From assembly GCA_050633525.1 (NCBI GenBank), contig JBOEGR010000009.1, forward strand, positions 62,001-126,000: a DNA stretch of 64,000 nucleotides, given 5' to 3'. Source of the DNA: CANLBN01 sp050633525. Its GTDB lineage: Bacteria > Pseudomonadota > Gammaproteobacteria > Pseudomonadales > Cellvibrionaceae. Position 1 is the first letter of the stretch. Each line of letters starts with the position of its first letter. Shown here one piece after another: positions 1 to 8,900 of this stretch. Both the position numbers and the translations under genes were made by a program. The notes beneath the pieces are model-generated. The model was not told the DNA's origin, did not search any database, and saw only the letters and a list, made by a program, of their open reading frames with translations.

Positions 1-1
1 G

Positions 2-1363
2 AGAGAAAGTGCAGTGGATAGTATGCTGGCGTATGCAGAAAAATTTCATACGGATGAGCGTTCGCCCGCGGTGTTAACCAACGCGGCAGAATATTTGTTT
101 GGTCTTAATCGCTATAAAGATGCGATCGATGTATCCAGTGGCCTAATCGCTAAAAATGCCAATTTAAATAAAACGCTGAAAAAGACCGCTTACGGCATTA
201 TTGCCTTGTCGTATTTTAATCTAGAAGATTATCAGCAAGCGGAAGACAACTATATTAGCCAGCGAGCCTTGGTAGATCCTGCTTCAGAAGAGTATGTTCA
301 AATCTCAGAGCGTTTAGCCGCATCTATTTATAAAAAATCTGAGGTCATGATTGCTAAGGGTGAAAGTGTTGCTGCCATTGATCAATTATTAAAAATAAAA
401 AGCTTAACGCCTAATTCCCCTATTCGTGTGACCGCACAATATGACGCTGCCACCTTATTGTTAGAAGCTAAGTTGTGGGATAGGGCAATTACTGAGCTTT
501 TAGAATTGCAGCAATCTTATCCTGAATATGAATACGCAGTTGAATACCAGCGCAAATTGGCCTTTGCATACGAGCAAAAAGAAGATTGGGGTAATGCAGC
601 CATTGCTTACGCGGTACTGGTTAACGATGATCCAGATGCCGCTATCCGTCAGGAAGCATTATTCTTAACTGCTACGATGCATCAGCGAGATGATAATTTA
701 AATGCGGCTAATTTAAATTATGAAAGTTATATTCAATTGTATCCGCAGCCTTTTGATAACTATATGGAAGCTCATTACCATCTGGCGGCCAATAATGAGG
801 CTCTTGAAAATCAAAGTACATTCAATCAATGGTTAAGTGCCATTATCGACGCTGACCAAAAAGCTGGGAGCCAACGTACCGATCGCAGCCGCTGGCTGGG
901 CGCTTGGGCAAATGCCAAATACGGTGATTACTATTCATCTTTGTTTAATAAAGTCGAGTTAACGTTACCTATTGTTGAGAGCGTACCTAATAAAAACCAG
1001 TGGCTACAACAGGCATCAGCGAGTTATCAGGCAGCCGCTGATTACGGTATTTTAGAATTTGTAGCAATGTCGAGTTATAAAATTGGCGTTCTGTACCGAC
1101 AGTTTGGTAATGATTTACGCTCGGCGCCAACACCTGCCGATTTATCGGCCGATGATCAGCAAGTGTATGCAAATATTATCGAAGAGCAGGCGGCACCATT
1201 TGATCAGTTAGCAGCTGATTTACATCAGGCTAATATTGATCGCGCGTGGGGCGGTAAATTTAATCAGTGGATCAATAATAGTTTTACAGAAATGCGTACT
1301 TTAGATCCTAAGCGTTTTAACAAAGTTGAATTAATAGTGAGTTACGGTGATGGCATATATTAA
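2..1363 (+). CDS. TPR-repeat protein of an ExbB/ExbD/TonB-like envelope cluster (5' end outside window)
   Basis: The frame is open from base 2 with no upstream stop, so the true N-terminus lies outside the window; a GTG at 14 is only an internal codon candidate. About 450 visible residues consist of repeated helix pairs with TPR character (A..Y...ALNxY pattern, e.g. around residues 100-260) rich in Ala, Leu and Tyr. No signal peptide or membrane segment is visible in this part. The stop overlaps the start of the next gene by about 14 bases, so the two are translationally linked. By context it is a periplasmic or outer-membrane-associated scaffold for the ExbB/ExbD/TonB-like complex downstream, as in gliding-motility-like (Agl) clusters. 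The specific partner is unknown. Confidence 0.8.
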   Translation, partial: RESAVDSMLAYAEKFHTDERSPAVLTNAAEYLFGLNRYKDAIDVSSGLIAKNANLNKTLKKTAYGIIALSYFNLEDYQQAEDNYISQRALVDPASEEYVQISERLAASIYKKSEVMIAKGESVAAIDQLLKIKSLTPNSPIRVTAQYDAATLLLEAKLWDRAITELLELQQSYPEYEYAVEYQRKLAFAYEQKEDWGNAAIAYAVLVNDDPDAAIRQEALFLTATMHQRDDNLNAANLNYESYIQLYPQPFDNYMEAHYHLAANNEALENQSTFNQWLSAIIDADQKAGSQRTDRSRWLGAWANAKYGDYYSSLFNKVELTLPIVESVPNKNQWLQQASASYQAAADYGILEFVAMSSYKIGVLYRQFGNDLRSAPTPADLSADDQQVYANIIEEQAAPFDQLAADLHQANIDRAWGGKFNQWINNSFTEMRTLDPKRFNKVELIVSYGDGIY

Positions 1364-2138
1364 TGTCGAAAATGTTGTGAACAATGTGAAATATTTTCTA
1401 ACGATAATAATGTTGTCGCTACTGGTTGCTTGTGGGTCTGCGCCTATCGATGACAATAAGCCGGTAGTGTATGAGCCAAGCGCTGCTGTAGAAACGTCAA
1501 CGTTAATTTATATTCCAAAATTAAAAGTCGATAGCAAGGGGCAGCTTGTTGCTTATAAGGCAGAAACTAACCCTTATTTGCGAAGGCAGGGCAGTGTTCG
1601 AGGCGATTCAGTAGAAGCCTTTATTCAGGCCAAGCGTGCATTTAAAGCAAATAACTTGGATCAAGCACAGCTTATCTTAGAAGAGTTAACTGCGAGTAAT
1701 AAAAGGTTGTCTGGTCCATGGGTAATGTTGGGCGATGTTATTTTACAGCGAAATGAGTTAGATGAAGATACCCTGAATACTGCAGAGCAGCATTATTCTA
1801 AAGCGATTTTGATTAATAAATATAATGTGAATGCTTACCTTCGTTTGGCTAAAGTAAAGCGAATGCAGGGCGACTTTAGTAAAGCAAAAAGTACTTACGC
1901 AGATGTTTTGGCTTTGTGGAAGGATTTTCCTGAGGCGCATCTGAATTTGGGCATACTCTACGATATTTATTTAAATGATGATGTAAAAGCGCAGAAGCAT
2001 ATAGAGGCTTATCAATTTTTAACTGAAGGTGAAAATACCGAGGTCGCTCAATGGTTGCTTGAAATTCAGGGGCGAACAGGTATGGCTACTGAGCTTAATG
2101 TGCAAAAGCAAAATATACCAAATAAACCTATTTCGTAA
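1350..2138 (+). CDS. TPR lipoprotein
   Basis: A protein of about 262 residues with an N-terminal hydrophobic stretch ending in the lipobox LLVAC near residue 28, so it is probably an outer-membrane-facing lipoprotein. A TPR block follows at about residues 90-230 (paired helices with YSKAI and AKSTYADVL patterns). The ATG at 1350 overlaps the end of the upstream TPR gene; a GTG at 1377 would give a more typical short lipoprotein signal and is an alternative start. It sits second in the cluster and probably docks or assembles the ExbB/ExbD complex components at the outer membrane. The molecular role is inferred from context only. Confidence 0.8.
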   Translation: MAYINVENVVNNVKYFLTIIMLSLLVACGSAPIDDNKPVVYEPSAAVETSTLIYIPKLKVDSKGQLVAYKAETNPYLRRQGSVRGDSVEAFIQAKRAFKANNLDQAQLILEELTASNKRLSGPWVMLGDVILQRNELDEDTLNTAEQHYSKAILINKYNVNAYLRLAKVKRMQGDFSKAKSTYADVLALWKDFPEAHLNLGILYDIYLNDDVKAQKHIEAYQFLTEGENTEVAQWLLEIQGRTGMATELNVQKQNIPNKPIS

Positions 2139-2309
2139 TATTAGTACTGATTTTCTATGTTTCTTTGTTATATAAAGAGAAATAGATGAGCTAAAACCTT
2201 GAATCAGGTCTCATTTGCAGTATCTACATACTGTTGATCGGCCCGCTAGGTAATATAATGGAATAAGTAACCCAATAGATATTATGATGAAAATGGATAA
2301 TGTAAAAAA

Positions 2310-2606
2310 ATGTGGCTTATAGGTATATTCCTTTGTCTATTCTCTTCGCTTGTTTTTTCTCAGGCGGGGGAAGGTGATGACAATGTTGCTAAGGCCGAGG
2401 AGGATTTGATCCGGCTTGAATCGACATTTGTAGGCGATAAAGAGCAGCCGACTGTCACCTATTTTGTTCCATGGCAGGGTACCGATTCTCCGGATGATTT
2501 GAAGTGGAAAATCGAACGCAAAAATGATGATACTCTCAATTTAGTGGATAGAGACATTATGTTGCGTTCTATGAATATTTATAATGAGATGAGTTTAGAA
2601 AAATAA
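2310..2606 (+). CDS. small secreted protein of the Exb/TonB-like cluster
   Basis: A 98-residue protein with a cleavable signal peptide (hydrophobic residues 2-16, likely cleavage after SLVFSQA) and a short acidic mature part containing a WKIERKNDD stretch. No cysteine follows the signal, so it is not a lipoprotein. I do not recognise the family. It lies about 170 bases after the TPR lipoprotein and 69 bases before the ExbB-like gene, in the same direction, so it is likely a periplasmic component of the same system. Confidence comes from the signal peptide and position rather than homology. Confidence 0.6.
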   Translation: MWLIGIFLCLFSSLVFSQAGEGDDNVAKAEEDLIRLESTFVGDKEQPTVTYFVPWQGTDSPDDLKWKIERKNDDTLNLVDRDIMLRSMNIYNEMSLEK

Positions 2607-2675
2607 GTTTGATAAGTTTTTTGCTAGCTAAAAATTTTAATATTAATTTTAAGAGTAATTTAAAGAGTAATTGTT

Positions 2676-3401
2676 ATGGCAGATTTTTATAGTACCGTTG
2701 TGAAGTTTTTTCAGGAAGGTGGATTATTTCTCTACCCTATTGCCCTTGTCTTTGCCATAGGTTTGATTATTGCTCTTGAGCGATGGTTTTTCTTGTCGAG
2801 AGAAAAAGCACGCAATGCAAAAGCCTTTAGCGAATTTTTACCTTTGTTGCGCACAACAGATGTAGACAAAATGCAATCGTTCTCTCGAGAGAGCCGAGCG
2901 CCAGTGACACGTATTATTGCCTGCGGTTTAGATATGATGAAAGTATCTCGCCAGCGTGCGGATGTCGAGAATTCAATGAGCGAAGGTATGCTTGAAGCGC
3001 TTCCTCAACTTGAAAAACGCACCGGCTACTTATCTGTCCTCGCCAACGTTGCAACACTGCTAGGTTTATTGGGTACTATTATTGGTTTGATTGGTGCTTT
3101 TACGGCGGTAGCAAATGCGGACCCCGCGCAAAAATCACAATTACTATCAACGTCTATTTCTGTAGCGATGAATACAACTGCATTTGGTTTGATTGCTGCG
3201 ATTCCATTGTTAATTTTGCACGCAATGCTACAAAACAAAACCGCAGCTATCGTGACCAGTATTGAAATGGCTGCCGTAAAGTTTTTAAATATGATGACTT
3301 TGCACCGTTTTATCGAAGCGGGTATTGCACGTTCAGGTCAAGATTTAACGCCATCCAATGATGCCGAAGCGAAACAGCCTCACTTGGTGCCGCGGAGCTA
3401 A
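2676..3401 (+). CDS. MotA/TolQ/ExbB proton-channel family protein
   Basis: A 241-residue inner-membrane protein with the ExbB/TolQ layout: one membrane segment near residues 15-35, a cytoplasmic loop, then two segments at about 120-145 and 160-185 with the family pattern around LANVATLLGLLGTIIGLI and the TAFGLIAAIP stretch. This family forms the pentameric channel that couples proton flow to an ExbD/TolR dimer. It is followed after 3 bases by the first ExbD-like gene, so they are co-translated. It is the motor core of the cluster, energising the TonB-like protein encoded last. Substrate or movement target is unknown. Confidence 0.9.
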   Translation: MADFYSTVVKFFQEGGLFLYPIALVFAIGLIIALERWFFLSREKARNAKAFSEFLPLLRTTDVDKMQSFSRESRAPVTRIIACGLDMMKVSRQRADVENSMSEGMLEALPQLEKRTGYLSVLANVATLLGLLGTIIGLIGAFTAVANADPAQKSQLLSTSISVAMNTTAFGLIAAIPLLILHAMLQNKTAAIVTSIEMAAVKFLNMMTLHRFIEAGIARSGQDLTPSNDAEAKQPHLVPRS

Positions 3402-3404
3402 GCT

Positions 3405-3911
3405 ATGAGCTTTAAGTATCGCTATAAACCAACAGATGATGCAGAGCTTGATGTAACGGCATTTCTGAACTTGATGATTGTATTGGTTCCTGTACTGCTG
3501 TTAAGTCTTACTTTTGCACAAATTACAGTCTTAGAAATTAAGTTGCCTGAACTCACCGGTGGCAGCACTTCGAGTGCAGATTCTCAATCTAAGTTAGAAG
3601 TTCGTGTTGAAGAAAAAGGCATACGCGTTTTTTATCCTACCAATACGATGGTGCAAGATATTCCTGTTATCACTGAACAAGATGGCACGAAAACCTATGA
3701 CTTTGAGCGTTTATCAAAAGTAATGCAGGCTTTAAAAGAGAATGAGCAGCTTAAAGATAAACGAGAAGCGCTCATATTGTTATCACCAAAGGTAGGTTAT
3801 CAGCATCTGGTTTCAGCAATGGATGCAGTCAAGTCCTATAAAACGGTGATTGTGTCGAGCCAAGTGGAAGTAGAATTGTTCCCAGAGATTTCTCTGGGCG
3901 ATGCGAGTTAA
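3405..3911 (+). CDS. ExbD/TolR-type protein, first of two (proton-relay Asp replaced by Asn)
   Basis: A 168-residue protein with a single N-terminal membrane segment at about residues 18-40 and a periplasmic domain, as in ExbD/TolR. Aligned by eye with E. coli ExbD, the segment VTAFLNLMIVL corresponds to the conserved VTPFIDVMLVL. The essential Asp of ExbD (D25) is therefore Asn22 here. The second paralogue downstream keeps the Asp. The pair may form a hetero-dimer in which only one subunit carries protons. It lies 3 bases after the ExbB-like gene and 12 bases before the second ExbD. Confidence 0.88.
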   Translation: MSFKYRYKPTDDAELDVTAFLNLMIVLVPVLLLSLTFAQITVLEIKLPELTGGSTSSADSQSKLEVRVEEKGIRVFYPTNTMVQDIPVITEQDGTKTYDFERLSKVMQALKENEQLKDKREALILLSPKVGYQHLVSAMDAVKSYKTVIVSSQVEVELFPEISLGDAS

Positions 3912-3923
3912 GAGTATTAAAAG

Positions 3924-4469
3924 ATGATAGGTTCTACCTTTTTATATCAACGAAAAAAAGCGCCATTTGCGGCCAAACTTAGTTTGGTATCGTTGATGGA
4001 TATTTTTACTATCCTAGTATTCTTCTTATTACTGAATTCAGGTGAAAGTGAAAATATTGAAAATGTGCGTTTTGTCGAATTGCCAGGTTCAACAACGGGT
4101 ACAGTTCCCCATAAGGAATTGATCGTATCGATCAATAAAGATGAGGTGTGGCTAGAAGGTAAGGTGGTTGCGAAAGTCGCTGATATTACTGCAAACCCAG
4201 ATGGCGTTATTCAGTCTTTGGCAGATGCCTTAGCATTGAATACGGAAAATAAAGAAGAGCTCACTGGTTTTGAAAAAGAAAATGGCTTGGCTGTGACTAT
4301 TATGGGTGACAAATGGGTCCCATACGAAATTTTGAAAAGTGTGATGGCAACGTGCCGCTTGCAAGATTATCGTAATATATCCTTAGCGGTAAACCACATT
4401 GTGACGGGTACGAGCGCTATAGGTAATCAAGATACATCCACTGCTAACCCGAATTCGGTAGGGGGTTAA
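3924..4469 (+). CDS. ExbD/TolR-type protein, second of two
   Basis: A 181-residue single-span protein. The membrane segment at about residues 20-38 (LVSLMDIFTILVFFLLL) carries the conserved proton-relay Asp at position 26, so this is the paralogue expected to be proton-active. The periplasmic domain (about 45-165) has the alternating beta/alpha character of ExbD. The start has a weak ribosome site (AAGAGT upstream). It ends 1 base before the TonB-like gene. Two different ExbD-type genes after one ExbB-type gene is the arrangement known from Agl/Gld-like and MotA/TolQ/ExbB clusters rather than from the classic iron-uptake tonB-exbB-exbD locus. Confidence 0.88.
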   Translation: MIGSTFLYQRKKAPFAAKLSLVSLMDIFTILVFFLLLNSGESENIENVRFVELPGSTTGTVPHKELIVSINKDEVWLEGKVVAKVADITANPDGVIQSLADALALNTENKEELTGFEKENGLAVTIMGDKWVPYEILKSVMATCRLQDYRNISLAVNHIVTGTSAIGNQDTSTANPNSVGG

Positions 4470-4470
4470 T

Positions 4471-5517
4471 ATGTCAGCAGTTCAGAAAAATATTATTGAG
4501 CCGCCAGTGTATATTGAGCCTGTCGCCGTGCAGCCCATGGCCTTGGATTTGTCTTTGCCGTGGTATGTGAACGCAGAGCAAGAAGGTAAGTTTAAGCGCC
4601 TTATAAAGCGCGGCCTTATTGCTCTGTTGTTGTTATTTATTATTATTCCTTTCTTGCCCGAGTTAGAAAAGCCTTATGAGGAACCAGAAACAGACCTTGT
4701 GATTACCAAGGTGATTTTAAAGCCCGTTGTCGAGCCCACGCCAGTTGAAGTCGCTCCTAAGCCAATTAAGCCGCCAGAAGTGGTTAAAGAAATACCTAAG
4801 CCAAAAGAAGTGACTAAGCCTGAGCCCAAAGCGGCACAGATTAAGACGCCGAGTAAAAAGAAGTCAGGTTCAGCAGAAAAAACAGCAGTAAAAACAGATA
4901 AAGTAGAAGAGAAAATTTCTGTTCGTAGCTCGCAAGGTTTAAATAAACTCTCTAGTCAATTAAGCACCTCTTTAAACTCGCTTGACCTGAGTAAAATGAC
5001 CAATAAAAACCTATCGGATAATAAAATAGGCAGCGCGGCTAGGAGCTCCCGAGATCGCTTAGGCACTAGTCAGGTGTCACGCAAGAGTGGCGGTATTAAT
5101 GTGGATGGGAATTTATTGAAAAACTCCTCCACATCTTTGTCGCAACATACCACTACTGCGGTTGATGGCTTGGTTACTGATGGGGATGGTGTGAGTGGTA
5201 ATGAAGCTTACTCGTCTTCACAGCAGGGTAAGCGAGGAATTGAAGGCATTCGTAGAACCTTCGAGAGAACAAAAAGTAATGTGTTTTCTCTCTATTACCA
5301 AGCTTTGCTTGATCAGCCTGAGCTATCAGGCAACTTTGTTTTTAAGATATGGATAGAGCCTAATGGTGCAGTGTCCAATTTGAAATTAATCTCCAGTGAG
5401 TTAAGAGATAAGCAGCTAGAGTCTAAAATATTGTCAAGGATAAAAAAGATAAACTTTGGGCGTGAAGATGTATCTCAAACGGCCGTTGAATATACATTTA
5501 ATTTTTTGCCTACATAG
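4471..5517 (+). CDS. TonB-like protein with AgmX/PglI-type C-terminal domain
   Basis: A 348-residue protein with a cytoplasmic N-terminus of about 45 residues, a membrane anchor (LIALLLLFIIIPFLPEL, about 49-65), a Pro/Lys/Glu-rich spanning linker (about 70-135), a Ser/Asn-rich middle and a C-terminal domain (about 265-348) with the pattern FKIWIEPNGAVSNLKLISS typical of the AgmX/PglI and TonB C-terminal folds. It should transmit proton-driven motion of the ExbB/ExbD complex across the periplasm to an outer-membrane partner. AgmX proteins are linked to gliding in Myxococcus; here the role is not shown. It is the last gene of the cluster. Confidence 0.85.
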   Translation: MSAVQKNIIEPPVYIEPVAVQPMALDLSLPWYVNAEQEGKFKRLIKRGLIALLLLFIIIPFLPELEKPYEEPETDLVITKVILKPVVEPTPVEVAPKPIKPPEVVKEIPKPKEVTKPEPKAAQIKTPSKKKSGSAEKTAVKTDKVEEKISVRSSQGLNKLSSQLSTSLNSLDLSKMTNKNLSDNKIGSAARSSRDRLGTSQVSRKSGGINVDGNLLKNSSTSLSQHTTTAVDGLVTDGDGVSGNEAYSSSQQGKRGIEGIRRTFERTKSNVFSLYYQALLDQPELSGNFVFKIWIEPNGAVSNLKLISSELRDKQLESKILSRIKKINFGREDVSQTAVEYTFNFLPT

Positions 5518-5658
5518 CTTCTCGAAGAACACATTGACGCCAAAAAACTGTCTTTTTTAACTGCGTCTCTAAGTGAGCGTGATAAACTTCTCTTTTTGGA
5601 ACAAAACTTTTTTAATTGCCCAAAAAAAGTGTATTTATTGAGCAATTAGTGCCATCAT

Positions 5659-5716
5659 CGGTTTACAGGTAAAAAGTGCCCTCCAAAGGTGCGCTGTGGT
5701 GTAAACCGCTTATTTT
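5659..5716 (+). terminator. long hairpin with T-rich tail after the Exb/TonB-like cluster
   Basis: Perfect 9-base arms CGGTTTACA (5659-5667) and TGTAAACCG (5700-5708) enclose 32 bases and are followed by CTTATTTTTAA. It lies 140 bases after the TonB-like stop, so it could end that transcript. The loop is long for a classic intrinsic terminator, so the call is tentative. Confidence 0.4.
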
Positions 5717-5758
5717 TAATTCGTTGTGTTTACCAAGGGTTTAGAGTCAGAGACCCGT

Positions 5759-5843
5759 ATATGGCTTAAATGACGGTGCACTGGAGGCACCACTGAGATA
5801 GCAATGAGATAGTAAATAGCTATTGTCGATCTCAAGGCCATAT
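5759..5843 (+). ncRNA. possible structured leader RNA (three-way junction) before the PKD lipoprotein gene
   Basis: Arms ATATGGC (5759-5765) and GCCATAT (5837-5843) enclose two hairpins: GGTGC/GCACC (5775-5779 with 5787-5791) and GAGAT/ATCTC (5795-5799 with 5829-5833), the latter extended by GCAAT/ATTGT (5801-5805 with 5822-5826). ATGAC (5770-5774) could instead pair with GTCAT (5844-5848), which conflicts with the outer stem and would allow two alternative folds. The element ends 68 bases before the ATG at 5912. I recognise no known riboswitch class. The fold is drawn by eye. Confidence 0.3.
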
Positions 5844-5911
5844 GTCATTGAACAATAATAAGTAGCAGAAAATACCAATAGTTGGCTGATAAACGTAATC
5901 AAGAGTGCAGT

Positions 5912-8900
5912 ATGAATATTTTTTCTCAAAAAACGATATCTATTACCATCATTGCGGCTTCGGCTATTCTCTCCGCTTGTTCGGGAGATAGCTCACAAAG
6001 TTCTGATGAATCTTCCAGTGATTTGTCTTTAGCGAGAGATACGCCAGTTGCTTATGTTGAGCGTGGTGTTGATCAGGCATCTGAGTCGAATAACGAGCGT
6101 TTTGACCAGGCCCGAATGAATGATGGCCAAACACCTCTTGAGTTATATTCTCCTTATATTTTTAGCCCAGGCGCAAAGTTATACGAGCGTTCGGGTATCG
6201 ATGTAGACGCTGTCAATACAGAAATTCTGAGCGCTTACTTCCAATCATCTGTTTATGATGTGAAAGATCTTAATGTATCACCAGATGGCAGCAAATTAAT
6301 CTTCGCAGCTCATGGTCCCATTGATCATCCAACTGATTATACTTGGAACATCTACGAATACAGTTTTGAAACAAAAGTCGTCCGCCGCATCATAGAAGAT
6401 AATGCGCTAGCTAATGTAGGGCAAGATACCAACCCAACTTATGCCTTAAGTGGCGATATTGTATTTTCTTCCGATCGTTCAGCAGGCAACCCTGAAAGCC
6501 CCATAGAAAATGTCGTTCCAGACCCCGAATATTGTTACAAAATTACACCTAAAGAAAAGCCCTCTTTACTGCACTCTATGACCGACCAAGGCGAGAATAT
6601 TCTTCAGCTCACCTATGGCATTAATCATGATACTAATCCGACTACGCTAAAAGATGGTCGTATCGCGTTTATTCGAACTTCATTTACCTATGAGTTACTT
6701 GCAGAAGATGTGGGTAACCCTCCTGCTAACAGGGCTTCTAGGGACGAATTGTTGTCAGCTGAAGATCCGGCACCTTGGGGCTTACGACGCCCACAATCTT
6801 GGTCTGAGCAAAAATTAGCGGAATACTCTGAGGCGACGCCTGTCGGTCGTGTGATTGCAAGTAACAATTACACCTTGCTTAGAATTACAGCGGACGGTCA
6901 AGAAATAGAGCAGCTCTATGATACAGTCAGCGTAGCGTCTTCTGACGAAGAGTTTATTTTCATTGATCGCATCGTCCAAGCCGAGAATGGTCGTCTTGTG
7001 GCCGTGTTAAAACATAAATTTAACGAAGCCTTAGGTGGTGACATACTAGAGTTTCGTTCGCCAGACGAGTCATCTGAAGATCTCGTTTTTGGTAATGTTG
7101 CACCTTCTTCACTCGTCGAGGGCAGTTCAGGTCTTTACCCTAATCAGCTACCTCAAGGTGGTTGGTACAGCGCACTCTGGCCTTATCGTGATGGCTCTGG
7201 CCGTTTGCTCGTGAGTTGGTCTCAATGTTTGACCAATGACGATGGCGTTAACAGCTTTTGTAACAACGAAGTAGCTGAAAATGGCGAAGATAGTCAATAC
7301 GGTATCTGGGTCTATGATGTAGACGGCAAGACACGTCTACCTGTGGTTCGAGCAAAGCGTGATACCTTGTATGAGGATGTCACTTTAAGTCGCTCTCACT
7401 CTGGCTTAGAGTATCCTTACGAAGCCTTTAATCCTAACTATATCGATAACCTTGATGGTAGCCAGATTATTTGTAACTACCCAGAGCCGGTTAATACCGC
7501 ACCGATAGCCAACGCAGGTGCAGACCAATCAGTTTATAGTAATTCAGTAGTGACCTTAGATGGTTCTGCCAGTAGTGACCCCGATAGTGATGTGATCACT
7601 TACAACTGGAGCATTGCTAGCCAACCTGCGGGCAGTTCAGCAACGCTAGATGATAGCAGTGCAGTGACGCCTAGTTTTACTGCGGATCAAGTCGGTAATT
7701 ACGTTTTTCAACTTGTCGTTAATGATACTGAGCTAGATAGTCCAGCTGATACGGTTACCATTGTTTCAGCTCTAGAGGTGGTTAACCAAGCACCTGTGGC
7801 TAATGCGGGTGTAGATCAGCAAGCGCTGGTTGGTAATGTTGTCACTTTAGATGCTATGGGTAGTAGTGACCCAGACGGCGATGCTCTGTCATATCAGTGG
7901 AGCGTGATTGCACCTGCAGGCATCAACAACAGCATCTTGTCTAGTACGACGTCCACAAGCCCCAGTTTTGATGCCGATATTGCGGGCACCTATACCTTAC
8001 AGCTTGTTGTAAGCGATGGTCAGTTGACGAGTGCTCCTGATACCGTTTCGGTTGTTGTCAATTATCCTAACCGCGCACCTATTGCTGAAGCAGGTAATAG
8101 CCAACAGGTATCCATCGGTAGTACTGTTGTCCTGAATGGTTCGGGTAGTAGTGATCCTGACGGTGACCCCATCACTTACCAATGGTCCGTTGTCGGCAGT
8201 TCTTCAGGCGCTGCTTTGTCTAACGCCACCAACGCTATGCCGAGTATTACACTGAGTGAATACGGTACCTTTGTCGTCCAGTTAGTGGTTAATGATGGTT
8301 CGCTCAGTAGTACGCCCGATACGGTTACTTTAAGTGTGGTGAATAGCCAGCCAGTCGCTAACGCGGGTGAAGATCTTAATGTACAACTGAGCCAGTTAAC
8401 GACACTAGACGGTTCTTCTAGTTATGACCCTGATGGTTCTAGTTTGACCTACAACTGGGTGCTTAGCTCAGCACCAGATGGCAATACAGCATCTCTAACA
8501 AGCCCGAACAGTGTTAGCCCAACTATTAGTCCTGATGTAGAAGGAACCTACACTGCTCAGCTCATCGTAAACGATGGTGTGCTCGATAGTGTGGCTGATA
8601 CAGTGTCGATCAACGTGACTTATGATGCGAATACAGCTCCTGTCGCTGATGCTGGTGATGATCAAAAAGTGTCTATTGGTGGCACCTTCACTTTAGATGG
8701 CTCTCGCAGTAGTGATGCTGATGGGGATGCGATAACTTACTCGTGGAATGTGATCAGCCCAGCGGGCGTAGCCTTAAGTAATCCTAATGCTGTTAGACCG
8801 ACTATTAATGTCAGCGAGTTTGGTGATTATATTATCGAGTTGGTTGTTAATGATGGTGTGTTGGATAGTGAACCGGATACCGTGAATCTTGAGTTTGATA

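Noticed and set aside
5750..5850. c-di-GMP (GEMM) riboswitch
   Set aside because: The three-way junction is suggestive, but the conserved GEMM core sequences are absent, so I kept it only as an unassigned structured RNA.
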